Assembly (NCBI GenBank): GCA_021812705.1
Contig: JAKAMT010000010.1
Location: 1 to 37,547, forward strand
Length of the DNA: 37,547 nucleotides
Direction of reading: 5' to 3'
Source of the DNA: Bacteroidota bacterium
Lineage (GTDB): Bacteria > Bacteroidota > Ignavibacteria > Ignavibacteriales > Melioribacteraceae
Below are positions 24,363 to 33,289 of the stretch, in pieces (the stretch's first letter is position 1; every line of letters starts with the position of its first letter). Below the pieces are notes generated by a model, which had not been told where the DNA came from, made no database searches, and saw nothing but the letters and a program-made list of their open reading frames with translations. Position numbers and translations under genes: made by a program.

Positions 24363-25814
24363 TTAATTTTGTTGCAGAAGTAATTCCAAATTTTCTTTAA
24401 TCACATTCCAGGCAAGCATAACATGTTTTTCTTCGGTCCTCAGCCCGGACACAACCAGTCTGATTGTAAACTTGCCGTTCAGCTTTGTATGCGTTATAAA
24501 AACTTTTCCTGTCGAATTCACATTGTTCAAAAGTTTTTCATTCAATTCATCCAATGCTTTTTCATCATTATTCCCTCCCGGCTTTGCGCGGAAGCAAACT
24601 GTGCTGAAAGGCGCAGGGGCCAGTCTTTCGAAACGGGAATCTTCATCTATCCATTTCGCAAAGAGCCGGCCGAGCCGGATATGCTCTCGCAGCCTTGACC
24701 GAAGTCCTTCAACACCAAAGTAGCGTAGAATAAACCAGAATTTTAGAGAGCGGAATCTTCTGCCCAGCTGGATCCCGTAATCCATATAATTTTCAACAAC
24801 ACCGTCTTCGGCTGTCTTTAGATATTCCGGTATTAATGAAAAAGCTTTTTTAATTATCTCCGGTTTTCTCGTGTAAAGAATGCTCAGATCAACCGGCACG
24901 AATAACCATTTATGAGGATTAACAACAAACGAATCCGCTCTATCAAGTCCGTTAAAATGTTTCTTCATTTCGGGAAGCATTGCCGTTACGCCGGCGTGCG
25001 CTCCGTCCACATGAAGCCAGATTTTTTCCCTTTCGCATATCTTCGCAATCTCATCGACCGGATCCACGCTTGTTGATGATGTAGTTCCGATTGTAGCCAC
25101 AACGCAGAAGGGAACGGCACCGTTTGCCCGGTCATCTTTAATTGCCTTTTCCAATTCTGCCGGAATCATTCTGAATTCGGAATCGCTTTTGATTTTTCTG
25201 ATTCCTTCCAATCCTATGCCGAGCGTTAAGGCGCCTTTATCCACCGATGAATGCGCGTGTTCGGAACAGTATAATTTTAATTTCGGCACTCCGCTCATGC
25301 CGTTTTTTCTGATATCAAATCCGGCAGATTCTCTTGCAGCTGCAATTGCGTGCATTGTGCTCACCGAAGCTGTATCGTATATAATTCCTTTGAACTCTTC
25401 CGGCAGATTCATCAGTTTGCGGAACCAGATAAGAACCGTTTCTTCAAGTTCTGTTGATGCCGGAGCCGATTTCCATACCATCGCGTTCACATTGAACGCG
25501 GCGCTCAGCATCTCTCCAAGAATTCCCGGCCCCGAAGCAGTCGAATTAAAATATGCCATAAAATTCGGATGCTGCCAATGCGTGGTTGCGGGCAGAATTA
25601 ATCTATCGAGATCGGCAATGATTTTTTCCATCTCTTCTCCCTCAGCAGGAGCATTTAACGGAAGTTTCGATTTTAATTCTCCCGGTTTTATATCCGGAAG
25701 AACGGGAAATGATTCAACTCCATTCAGATATTTTGCAGCCCACTCGATTAACTCATGTCCGTATTTTTTAAATTCCTCTTCCGGCATATCGCCCGGATGC
25801 TCTCTTGATTTCAT
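24363..25814 (-). CDS. Group II PLP-dependent decarboxylase (aromatic amino acid type)
   Basis: 483 residues from the ATG at 25814; a TTG four codons earlier is possible but less likely. PLP lysine K302 in NPHKWLF, stacking histidine in SEHAHSS, the acidic pair of HVDGAHAG and the substrate-entry block THWQHPNFMAYF (relatives read HP.F.A) place it among aromatic-L-amino-acid/tyrosine/tryptophan decarboxylases rather than glutamate decarboxylases. The usual Tyr of the HVDAAYAG loop is His here. Reaction would be amino acid to amine plus CO2; the substrate is not determinable. The start lies 9 bp inside or beside the end of the upstream hydrolase gene, so the two are coupled. Confidence 0.87.
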   Translation of the reverse strand: MKSREHPGDMPEEEFKKYGHELIEWAAKYLNGVESFPVLPDIKPGELKSKLPLNAPAEGEEMEKIIADLDRLILPATTHWQHPNFMAYFNSTASGPGILGEMLSAAFNVNAMVWKSAPASTELEETVLIWFRKLMNLPEEFKGIIYDTASVSTMHAIAAARESAGFDIRKNGMSGVPKLKLYCSEHAHSSVDKGALTLGIGLEGIRKIKSDSEFRMIPAELEKAIKDDRANGAVPFCVVATIGTTSSTSVDPVDEIAKICEREKIWLHVDGAHAGVTAMLPEMKKHFNGLDRADSFVVNPHKWLFVPVDLSILYTRKPEIIKKAFSLIPEYLKTAEDGVVENYMDYGIQLGRRFRSLKFWFILRYFGVEGLRSRLREHIRLGRLFAKWIDEDSRFERLAPAPFSTVCFRAKPGGNNDEKALDELNEKLLNNVNSTGKVFITHTKLNGKFTIRLVVSGLRTEEKHVMLAWNVIKENLELLLQQN

Positions 25815-25822
25815 ATTATATC

Positions 25823-26662
25823 TCAAAAATTAATTTTACGAAGCCATTCGGAAATTGTTTTCGCAAGCGCGATCCGCTTATCGGAAAACGAATGTCCCGT
25901 TTCCAAAATAATTTCCTGTAAATATTCCGCGCCGTTTTTCTTCAGAGCGCCGATTAGCGGCTTGTGATGAATGTCCATAGGCGCGGTAGTGTCGTACTGC
26001 GCGCCTATGATTAATAAATTTTTCTTCGCGAGTTTATCCAGATAGTTCAGAAGGTTCCATTCGGATTTATGCGCTATAAGTTCATTCAGCAGAGTCGAAG
26101 GCGAATCACAATTAACAAAATCCATTGCGGGCTGCATATGCTGGGCCGCGAATTGAAAAATCATGCCGCTCGATTCAATAAGTTCTCCGAATTTTCCGGC
26201 GTTGAACCCGGCCAGAAAAGCGATGTTTTTTAACGAATCATCATTGATGGAATTATGAAGCGCGGCAAAACCGCCCATGCTGTGCCCGATGAGAATAATA
26301 TTTTCTTTATCAATTCTGAATTTATCTGCTGCAACGCTGCTTCTCAAAAATTTAAGCGCTTTCGGCACATCATCAACAAGATTGCTCCACAAATAATTTC
26401 CTCCGGTTCCCCAGCAGCCTCTGTAATGAAAAACGTAAACATTAAACCCCTGCCGGCGGAACACATGCGCCAGATCGTAATTAACTTCATTGCCCGGAAA
26501 TCCGTGCAGAAGAAGAATTGTTGCGTGCGGACCCTCTCCCGAAGCCAAAAACATTGTGCCCAGGTATTTAATGCCTCCCTCCTCAAACATCGCAGGAATC
26601 ATGGTGGAGGGATATTCAGCATTATACTGTTCATCATCAATTACAGGATCAATTTGATTCAT
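25823..26662 (-). CDS. Alpha/beta-hydrolase (serine hydrolase, possible peptidase/esterase)
   Basis: 279 residues. Oxyanion motif LLLHGFPGNE, FHYRG strand, nucleophile Ser in GHSMGG, acid in GAQYDTTAP and His in ETGHSFSD. No signal peptide or membrane segment is evident, so it is probably cytoplasmic. It is transcribed with the PLP decarboxylase, whose start lies at its 3' end. The closest look is to dienelactone-hydrolase/acyl-peptide hydrolase relatives; substrate unknown. Confidence 0.85.
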   Translation of the reverse strand: MNQIDPVIDDEQYNAEYPSTMIPAMFEEGGIKYLGTMFLASGEGPHATILLLHGFPGNEVNYDLAHVFRRQGFNVYVFHYRGCWGTGGNYLWSNLVDDVPKALKFLRSSVAADKFRIDKENIILIGHSMGGFAALHNSINDDSLKNIAFLAGFNAGKFGELIESSGMIFQFAAQHMQPAMDFVNCDSPSTLLNELIAHKSEWNLLNYLDKLAKKNLLIIGAQYDTTAPMDIHHKPLIGALKKNGAEYLQEIILETGHSFSDKRIALAKTISEWLRKINF

Positions 26663-26781
26663 CGTATTCCTTTGTAATTTTCCGTTTCATTTTAGCTTTA
26701 TTACTTCAGGCAAAAATAACAATTGATGCATTAAACGGCAGGATTCATTTGTAATTATTTCCGATTCGGCGCTTCATTTCT

Positions 26782-26789
26782 TATCTTTG
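26782..26789 (+). promoter_or_regulatory. Possible Bacteroidota-type -7 promoter element for proS
   Basis: TATCTTTG matches TAnnTTTG and lies 31 bases before the proS ATG. The matching -33 TTTG is not at the expected distance, so support is partial. Confidence 0.3.
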
Positions 26790-26820
26790 CCAAACAATAA
26801 TTAACAAAAAAATATTCCAA

Positions 26821-28506
26821 ATGAGATTAAGCAAATCATTCATACCGACATTGAAGGAAGTGCCTGCAGAAGCAGTAATTCCAAGCCACATTTTAATGAT
26901 CCGTTCCGGATTGGTCCGTCAGGTTTCGGCGGGAATTTATACATGGCTTCCGTTAGGATATAAAGTATTAAGAAAAATTATGGATATAATCCGCGAAGAG
27001 ATGAACGCGATTGGCGGACAGGAATTTCATTTTCCCGGTTTGAATCCGAGAGAAATATGGGAACAGACCGGACGCGTAGAAGCATTCGGAGATATTTTAT
27101 TTCATGTGAAGAACAGGGATTATGTTCTGGCCCCGACTCATGAAGAGATAGTTGCCTATCATGCAAAAGGAAGCGTTGTTTCATACAAAGATATGCCGCA
27201 GATCTGGTATCAGATCCAGACTAAATTCAGAAATGAACCGCGCCCCCGCAGCGGCGTTATACGAGGAAGACAGTTCATAATGAAAGACGCTTACACTCTT
27301 GATAAAGACACAGAGGGATTGGATAGAGGATATGCGCTTCACGATAAAGCGTACCGCGCAATTTTTGACAGATGCGGCATTAAATATTTTGTCGTCGGCG
27401 CGTCAAGCGGTGCCATGGGCGGAAGCAAATCTGAAGAATTTATGGTTAAGAGCGCTGCAGGAGAAGACACTGTGGCCTATTGCGAAAAATGCGGTTATGC
27501 CGCAAATGCAGAAGTTGCGCAGTCCGTTGCGGTCGGCGCAGTACACCATCCGGAAAGCAAAACAATTTATGAAATCTCAACTCCCGATGTTAAATCCATC
27601 GATGAACTTTGCGCTTTCCTGAAAATTGATGAGAGCGAAACCGCAAAATCAAGAATTTATTTTCATGAGGGTAAGCCGGTATTGGTTTTGATGCTCGGCA
27701 ATGACGAAGTGAATGAAACTAAATTGGCAAATGTTCTGGGCGGCACTGTACGTCCCGCGCATCCTGATGAATTGAAGGAGATAACCGGCGCGGATGCGGG
27801 CTCAATCGGACCGATCAATTTTCCTCACAGAACTATTGCGGATAATCTATTGAAAGACGGTAATAATCTTTACAGCGGCGCCAACAAAAATGATTATCAC
27901 ATCGGCGGAATAGATTTAAAGCGCGATGCTCCTCAGATTGAATACTTTGATCTGCGCACTGCGGAAAGCGGAGAAAAATGTATCCGCTGCGGTTCCGATC
28001 TGGAAGTTTTTAAAGCTATTGAACTTGGACATATTTTTAAGCTCGGCACAAAATATTCCGAAGCACTGGGCGTAAATTTCTTGGATGAGAACGGAAAAGA
28101 AAAACCGGTTGTGATGGGAAGCTACGGAATAGGCGTTGACCGCGTGTTCGCCTGCTTCGTTGAGCAGAACTACGATGAAAGAGGAATTGTCTGGAAAGAA
28201 CCGCTGAATCCGTTCGACATTCAGCTGATCGGCTTAAACATGAAGAACGCCGCGGTGGCAGACACCTGCGAGAGAATCTATATCGATCTGATTGCGGAAG
28301 GTTATGAAGTTTTATTCGACGACAGATTGGACGCGAGCGCAGGATTTAAATTCAACGATGCCGATCTGCTTGGAATGCCGGTTCAGGTGATAGTCGGCGA
28401 GAAAAATCTCAAAGAAGGAAAAGTTGAATTGAAATACAGAAAATCGGGACAGAAGAAAATAGTCGAGCTCGCGAATCTAACGGAAGAACTTCAGCATCCT
28501 GTTTAA
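26821..28506 (+). CDS. proS: Prolyl-tRNA synthetase (bacterial type)
   Basis: 561 residues, bacterial ProS with an editing insertion. Class II motifs: motif 2 around KFRNEPRPRSGVIRGRQFIMKDAYT (about 134-158; key residues R137, E139, R149), and motif 3 in MGSYGIGVDRV. The INS editing domain, which deacylates Ala-tRNA(Pro), spans about residues 230-390 and includes VLMLGNDEVNETKL and GSIGPINFP. The C-terminal anticodon-binding domain ends at 561. Start without strong Shine-Dalgarno. A very stable terminator follows. Mischarging with cysteine is cleared in other bacteria by YbaK, which is encoded about 1.8 kb downstream on the other strand. Confidence 0.97.
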   Translation: MRLSKSFIPTLKEVPAEAVIPSHILMIRSGLVRQVSAGIYTWLPLGYKVLRKIMDIIREEMNAIGGQEFHFPGLNPREIWEQTGRVEAFGDILFHVKNRDYVLAPTHEEIVAYHAKGSVVSYKDMPQIWYQIQTKFRNEPRPRSGVIRGRQFIMKDAYTLDKDTEGLDRGYALHDKAYRAIFDRCGIKYFVVGASSGAMGGSKSEEFMVKSAAGEDTVAYCEKCGYAANAEVAQSVAVGAVHHPESKTIYEISTPDVKSIDELCAFLKIDESETAKSRIYFHEGKPVLVLMLGNDEVNETKLANVLGGTVRPAHPDELKEITGADAGSIGPINFPHRTIADNLLKDGNNLYSGANKNDYHIGGIDLKRDAPQIEYFDLRTAESGEKCIRCGSDLEVFKAIELGHIFKLGTKYSEALGVNFLDENGKEKPVVMGSYGIGVDRVFACFVEQNYDERGIVWKEPLNPFDIQLIGLNMKNAAVADTCERIYIDLIAEGYEVLFDDRLDASAGFKFNDADLLGMPVQVIVGEKNLKEGKVELKYRKSGQKKIVELANLTEELQHPV

Positions 28507-28525
28507 TCAATAGGATTTAATTTTT

Positions 28526-28557
28526 AAGGTTGTCTGTTATGAACGGACAACCTTTTT
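28526..28557 (+). terminator. Intrinsic terminator after proS
   Basis: A 13-bp stem (AAGGTTGTCTGTT/AACGGACAACCTT, one G-T pair) with a three-base ATG loop and a T-run. It overlaps the alternative TTG start of rsmI, which supports the later ATG as the real start. Confidence 0.9.
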
Positions 28558-28579
28558 GTCAATCTTCTCACGGGTGAAG

Positions 28580-29257
28580 ATGAATTCAAAATTATATATC
28601 GTTTCAACACCCATCGGCAATTACAACGACATTACGCTCCGCGCACTGAACATTCTGATGGAAACCGATTTTATAATTTGCGAGGAATTTAAAGAGGCAA
28701 AAAGATTTTTATCCCACTTTAAAATTGAAAAAGAGCTCTTCTCTATAAACGAACACAACGAAGAAGAATCGAGCCGGGAAGTTCTTAAAAAACTTAAAGA
28801 AGGAAAATCGGGCGCGTTAATATCCGACTGCGGCACGCCTCTTTTTTCGGACCCGGGAAAAATTTTGGTGCGGATGTGCATAGATGCGGGGATAGATATA
28901 GTTCCCGTGCCCGGCGCAAATTCTCTTCTTGCCGCTCTCGTAGGCTCAGGATTCAATTTAGACAAATTTTATTATGCCGGATGGCTTTCTCCCAAAAGCG
29001 AGATACGGAAGAAAGAGCTCTCTTCGCTTAAAAGTATCCGCAGCCTGATTGTTCTAATGGAAACTCCATACAGATTGAAAGCAATATTAAGTGACATATC
29101 CAAAATATTCGGCCCTAAAACGGAAACTGTATTGGCTTTTGAACTTACTCTGCCGGCGGAAAAATTTTTAAGGGGAAATGTATCTGAGATATTGAAAATT
29201 GCAGAAACAAAAAATCTTAAGGGAGAATTTGTTTTACTTGTAAATAATCAGAAATGA
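28580..29257 (+). CDS. rsmI: 16S rRNA (cytidine-2'-O)-methyltransferase RsmI-family protein
   Basis: 225 residues from the ATG. Tetrapyrrole-methylase fold: LYIVSTPIGNYNDITLRAL at the start, SINEHNEEE, SDCGTPLFSDPG and PVPGANSLLAAL, and the METPYRL segment. RsmI methylates the ribose of C1402 in 16S rRNA. Length is short of the ~280 of E. coli RsmI because the C-terminal extension is absent, a form common in Bacteroidota relatives. An upstream TTG at 28556 is in frame but lies inside the proS terminator. Confidence 0.9.
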   Translation: MNSKLYIVSTPIGNYNDITLRALNILMETDFIICEEFKEAKRFLSHFKIEKELFSINEHNEEESSREVLKKLKEGKSGALISDCGTPLFSDPGKILVRMCIDAGIDIVPVPGANSLLAALVGSGFNLDKFYYAGWLSPKSEIRKKELSSLKSIRSLIVLMETPYRLKAILSDISKIFGPKTETVLAFELTLPAEKFLRGNVSEILKIAETKNLKGEFVLLVNNQK

Positions 29258-29419
29258 GGGGTTAAATAATCGTGAGAACAAATATTAAAAAAACGGCGTT
29301 TGATAATGAAACAAGCGTCTTGAATAAAAAACCGATTTTTGATATTGTTGCTTTGTAATTGTTAAAAGGATTTAGAACTATTCCGGAAAATTTTCGGTTT
29401 AGCAGAAAAAGGAGATAAA

Positions 29420-29968
29420 ATGTTACAGGTACAGGATGTAGATTTAACGCCGAATCCACAGGCGCTTAAGTTCGTAATAAATGAAAAACTTCTGAAGAAA
29501 GAGACAAGAAATTTCAAATCGAAAGTGGAAGCGGCAAACGACCCGCTGGCTCTGGGAATTTTCGAAATCCCCGGCGTAGTTTCGGTTTTTTACATGGATA
29601 AATTTATTACGATCGAGAAAGATGCAAAAGTTGCGTGGGGACAAATTCAGCGCCCGTTCGTCGAGTTTATAAAAAATTTTGACAAAGCTCTTATACCCGA
29701 AGAAACCATTACAACCGCCGCAAATACAGAGGAAGAGACTGCGCTTCTTAAAAAAGTGAATGAAATTTTAGATCAGCGCGTTCGTCCTGCTTTAGCGGGT
29801 GACGGAGGCGGGCTTGAAGTAACTGGCATGGAAGGAATGACCTTGAAGATCCGTTACCAGGGCGCGTGCGGAAGCTGCCCCAGTTCAATCAGAGGAACTT
29901 TGGTGGCTATAGAAAACCTCCTGCGCCGCGAAGTAAATCCTTCGATAATGGTTGTCTCTGATAACTGA
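29420..29968 (+). CDS. nfuA: Nfu-type iron-sulfur cluster carrier
   Basis: 182 residues in two domains. N-terminal Nfu_N domain (about 1-90; TPNPQALKF near the start, IPGVVSVFY). C-terminal NifU-like domain (about 107-180) with the cluster-binding pair CGSC in YQGACGSCPSS and VRPALAGDGGGLEV before it. It receives and delivers 4Fe-4S clusters, for instance to radical-SAM and dehydratase enzymes. An AAAAGGAGAT site precedes the ATG. The 162 bp upstream (29258-29419) contains no gene I can support. Terminator follows. Confidence 0.93.
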   Translation: MLQVQDVDLTPNPQALKFVINEKLLKKETRNFKSKVEAANDPLALGIFEIPGVVSVFYMDKFITIEKDAKVAWGQIQRPFVEFIKNFDKALIPEETITTAANTEEETALLKKVNEILDQRVRPALAGDGGGLEVTGMEGMTLKIRYQGACGSCPSSIRGTLVAIENLLRREVNPSIMVVSDN

Positions 29969-29983
29969 AAATTTCTTTAAAAC

Positions 29984-30012
29984 AAAAAATCCCGCCGCGA
30001 GCGGGATTTTTT
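29984..30012. terminator. Bidirectional terminator between nfu and the 53-residue gene
   Basis: AAAAAATCCCGC/GCGGGATTTTTT around loop CGCGA, with A-run and T-run at either end, between convergent genes. Confidence 0.88.
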
Positions 30013-30028
30013 TTGAAGCAAAAGTTTC

Positions 30029-30190
30029 TTACTTGAGTGTATTAATTTTGCTGATGTCGTCTAGCTTTACAAACTTCTCTTGAAATTTATAGCTGTTGCC
30101 TGTTTTTACAGTCTTAATGAATTTAACATTGACGACCGAAGATTTTGCCTTTCCTTTCGCTTTATCACCGAAGGTCTGGGTTTTTGCCAT
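30029..30190 (-). CDS. Small basic protein, 53 residues, unrecognised
   Basis: An ATG at 30190 opens a 53-residue frame to TAA at 30029-30031. A strong Shine-Dalgarno AGGGAG (+ strand positions 30198-30203) is seven bases upstream, and a bidirectional terminator lies just beyond the stop, so it has the parts of a real gene. It has 13 lysines against four acidic residues (net about +9), starts MAKTQTFGDKAKGKAK and contains VKFIKTVKTGNSYKF. This is loosely like DUF4295-type small basic proteins of Bacteroidota (MAKK.. start, then KMVKSPKSGAY), reported near ribosomal-protein genes, but I cannot confirm homology. A nucleic-acid or ribosome-binding role is a guess. Confidence 0.72.
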   Translation of the reverse strand: MAKTQTFGDKAKGKAKSSVVNVKFIKTVKTGNSYKFQEKFVKLDDISKINTLK

Positions 30191-30258
30191 GGTTTTACTC
30201 CCTAAATTTTGTGGGCAAATTTAAGAAAAATCTTTTTAACTGCCAAAATGGTTCGAAT

Positions 30259-30723
30259 TCAGATCAAATCCGCATATTCCGCCTCAACAACGGACAAAAG
30301 ATCGGCGGGGACAAGCTTCAGCTGCATTCCTCTAATGCCCGCGCTGCAATAAATTCTTTCGTAAAGTTGCGCGGTTTCGTCAATATATGTCGGTAATAAT
30401 TTTTTCATTCCCACCGGGGAGCAACCGCCTCTTATATAACCCGTTAGCGGCTGGAGCTCTTTTACTTTTATCATCTCAATTTTTTTTGATCCGCTTGCGT
30501 GCGCGGCTTTTTTCAAATTCAACTCAAAATTTCCGGGAATTACAAATACCAGCAGTTCGTTGTTTTCGTTCCTTGCAACAAGCGTTTTGAAAACCGATTC
30601 AGGATCGGCGCCAATCTTACGCGCCACAGAGATTGCATCTATCTCTTCCTCATTCGACTCATATTCAAAAGTCTCATGCGGAATATTTTTGGATTCAAGA
30701 ATTCTTACTGCGTTCGTTTTCAT
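30259..30723 (-). CDS. ybaK: Cys-tRNA(Pro) deacylase YbaK/EbsC
   Basis: 154 residues, single YbaK/INS-like domain. Conserved lysine block SVFKTLVAR (with the catalytic-site Lys), ASGSKKIEMI and GYIRGGCSPVGMKK. It hydrolyses Cys-tRNA(Pro) made in error by ProS. It stands alone, with divergent spacing from the prc gene end (30751). ProS itself is nearby. Confidence 0.93.
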   Translation of the reverse strand: MKTNAVRILESKNIPHETFEYESNEEEIDAISVARKIGADPESVFKTLVARNENNELLVFVIPGNFELNLKKAAHASGSKKIEMIKVKELQPLTGYIRGGCSPVGMKKLLPTYIDETAQLYERIYCSAGIRGMQLKLVPADLLSVVEAEYADLI

Positions 30724-30750
30724 TTTATATATCGAATCGGGCCGTAATAA

Positions 30751-32823
30751 TTATCCTGCTTTCGAGAGAATAAGATCCGCTAAAATTTTTCCGCTTTCTT
30801 TCAGTTCATAGTCGTTCTCTTTTGTTTCGGGCGGAGTTACCTCTTTCTTTTCTTCGATTTTGAATCCCAATGATTTCGCACGTTCTTCTTCGCGTAATTT
30901 TCTTTTTACATCAGCTTCATCTTTTTCTTTTTTTCTAACCGCTTCATTCAATGAAATCTCTTTCTTCTCTCTGTTTTTGTTAAAATCTTCCACATCCTGA
31001 ACCAGATATTGATACTCCGGATCATTCTTAGCTCTTTCTTCATGCTCTTTTTTAATCAAGGAAATTGATTTCGACAAATCGGAATATTTTTTAAATGGTG
31101 TCGGCGGTATCTGATCGTAAGGTAGCGCGCTCGCCTGTCCGCTCTCTCCGAATTCTTTTGCGGTAAATTGCGAAGGGAAGCTGATATCAGGTTTTACGCC
31201 AAGGTGCTGTGTAGTGCCGCCGTTGATTCTGTAAAATTTTGCGATTGTTAATTTCAGCTTGCCCAATTTTTTATTGCCGATGTTGAAGGCATTGCTCAGA
31301 TCAATCATGTTTTGAACTGTTCCCTTGCCGTAGCTGTTTGACCCGACTATAACCCCGCGTCCGTAATCCTGGATTGCCGCCGCAAAAATTTCTGAAGCTG
31401 AAGCGCTGAACCGGTTTACCATAACGGTAAGCGGACCGTCCCATACTATCGACTGATCGGTATCCTGATCAATTTCAATTTTTCCGGATGCGTTTTTAAC
31501 CTGCACAACGGGGCCATCCTTGATGAACAATCCGGTTAGTTGAATCGCTTCCTGAAGCGAGCCCCCTCCGTTGTTGCGAATATCCATTATCACGCCGTCA
31601 ACTTTCTGCTCTTTAAATTTCAGAAGAATATTTTTTACATCGCGCGTAGTACTTCTGTAATCGGGCTTGCCTTTCTGCTGACCTTCAAAATCGGTATAGA
31701 ATGAGGGAAGTTTAACAACTCCGAACCGGAAACTTTTTCCGTTTTCCTGTATATCGACTATCTCATCTTTAGCTGCCTGCTCTTCCAATTTAACTTCTTC
31801 CCTTACAAGTTTAATTTCAACCGGAGAAGCATTCTGCCCCTCTTTTGCCTTTAATATTTGGAGACGCACAACAGTCCCTTTCTTGCCTCTAATAAGCTGA
31901 ATCGCATCGTCTAATTTCCAGCCGATCACATCCACCATCTCTCCGTCGTCTCCCTGCGCTACGGCAATAATTCTGTCCTCCTCGTGGATCAATTTACTCT
32001 TGTAAGCGGGCCCTCCGGGTACAATCGATGCTACAGTTGTATAATCGCCGTCCTGCCTCAATGTGGCGCCTATTCCCTCAAGAGAGAGTCTCATTGCAAT
32101 ATTAAAATTTTCGCTAGCAGGCGGGGAAAAATAATCCGTGTGGGGATCGTAAACCTGTGTAAATGAATTTATGAAGAGCGAGAAAACATCTTCGGCTTCA
32201 TACTGCAGAACAATTTTGTGATAATTGTGAAACCGTTTTGCGAGCACCTCCTTTGCGCTGTTTATCTCTTTGCCCGAAAGGACCAGGTTCAGTGCATCAT
32301 TTTTGATCCTGAGACGCCACAGCTCGTTCAGCTCTTCTTTCGTCTCCGCCCAATCGGCTTTTGCCCTGTCGGGCTGGAAAGATTCGTTAACGGTAAAATC
32401 AAAATTCTGCTTCAAAAGAAAATCGATATAAGAGATCCTTTCAGCAAGACGTTTTTTGAATACATTAAAGATTTCGTAAGCGGGATCTATGTTGCCGGAT
32501 CTCAGCGCATCATCAAGCTGATACTGGTATTTTTTAAATTGCTCAATATCACTTTTTAAAAAATATAATTTGGCGATATCGAGATTGTTCAGATAATCCT
32601 TAAAAACCACTGCCGATACAGAGTCGTTCATCGGCTGTTTTTTATAATGATAGCCCGCAAGAATATTTGTAATTACCTGGGCGCATAATTTATTCGCCAT
32701 ATCAGGCATTATTACTTTATTTGAATCAACCGAATGATCCTTATTAAGTACATCATTCGGATTCTGCGCGTTTGCCTGAACTGCAAATAGAAATACCGAA
32801 ATAAGTATTAAAAGCTTCTTCAT
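30751..32823 (-). CDS. prc: Carboxy-terminal processing protease (Prc/Tsp)
   Basis: 690 residues from the ATG at 32823, where a clean signal peptide begins (MKKLLILISVFLFAVQANAQ); the 20 codons before it are probably not translated. GGGAA precedes this ATG. Domain order: helical N-domain, PDZ (about 245-340), S41 catalytic core with Ser475 in FSASASEIF and Lys500 in SYGKGTVQ, then a charged C-terminal DUF3340-type region. Prc degrades periplasmic proteins from their C-terminus, for example cell-wall hydrolases and misfolded proteins. Single gene. Confidence 0.95.
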   Translation of the reverse strand: MKKLLILISVFLFAVQANAQNPNDVLNKDHSVDSNKVIMPDMANKLCAQVITNILAGYHYKKQPMNDSVSAVVFKDYLNNLDIAKLYFLKSDIEQFKKYQYQLDDALRSGNIDPAYEIFNVFKKRLAERISYIDFLLKQNFDFTVNESFQPDRAKADWAETKEELNELWRLRIKNDALNLVLSGKEINSAKEVLAKRFHNYHKIVLQYEAEDVFSLFINSFTQVYDPHTDYFSPPASENFNIAMRLSLEGIGATLRQDGDYTTVASIVPGGPAYKSKLIHEEDRIIAVAQGDDGEMVDVIGWKLDDAIQLIRGKKGTVVRLQILKAKEGQNASPVEIKLVREEVKLEEQAAKDEIVDIQENGKSFRFGVVKLPSFYTDFEGQQKGKPDYRSTTRDVKNILLKFKEQKVDGVIMDIRNNGGGSLQEAIQLTGLFIKDGPVVQVKNASGKIEIDQDTDQSIVWDGPLTVMVNRFSASASEIFAAAIQDYGRGVIVGSNSYGKGTVQNMIDLSNAFNIGNKKLGKLKLTIAKFYRINGGTTQHLGVKPDISFPSQFTAKEFGESGQASALPYDQIPPTPFKKYSDLSKSISLIKKEHEERAKNDPEYQYLVQDVEDFNKNREKKEISLNEAVRKKEKDEADVKRKLREEERAKSLGFKIEEKKEVTPPETKENDYELKESGKILADLILSKAG

Positions 32824-32925
32824 TAAATTCCCGATTTTTATAAGTTTCAATTTTCTTACACCAAGATACAAGTTTAGTTTCAAAAAAATTGTGCTAAATT
32901 ACTGCGGTTTAATTAGAGAACATCA

Positions 32926-33282
32926 ATGGATACTGAAAAAGTTCGCAATTATTGCCTTCAAAAAGCAGGCGTTACGGAGGGAACGCCGTTCGGAGAAGAC
33001 GTATTAGTCTATAAAGTTATGGGTAAAATTTTCTGCCTTCTAAGCTTAGACACGCCTTTTTCTGTAAATTTAAAATGCGATCCCGAATTGGCCGTTGAAA
33101 TGAGAGAAAAATATGAGTCGGTGCAGCCCGGTTATCACATGAATAAAACACACTGGAACACCGTGACCTTCGACGGCTCAGTGCCGGACAAAATTATACA
33201 GGAGTGGATAGATCATTCCTACTTAATTGTTGTTTCCGGCTTATCAAAAAAACTGAGAGCCGCGCTAAACGAAAACCAATAA
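32926..33282 (+). CDS. MmcQ/YjbR-family protein
   Basis: 118 residues. The CyaY-like MmcQ/YjbR fold shows as GVTEGTPFGEDVLVYKVMGKIF, LKCDPELA and the C-terminal block GYHMNKTHWNTV with SYLIVVSGLSKKLR. The family is thought to bind DNA or be a double-wing regulator, but function is not established. It converges on the acyl-CoA synthetase gene with only 7 bp between. Confidence 0.9.
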   Translation: MDTEKVRNYCLQKAGVTEGTPFGEDVLVYKVMGKIFCLLSLDTPFSVNLKCDPELAVEMREKYESVQPGYHMNKTHWNTVTFDGSVPDKIIQEWIDHSYLIVVSGLSKKLRAALNENQ

Positions 33283-33289
33283 TGCTTTT

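Noticed and set aside
29271-29358. GTG-started 28-codon ORF before the Nfu gene
   Set aside because: No ribosome-binding site and no recognisable sequence.
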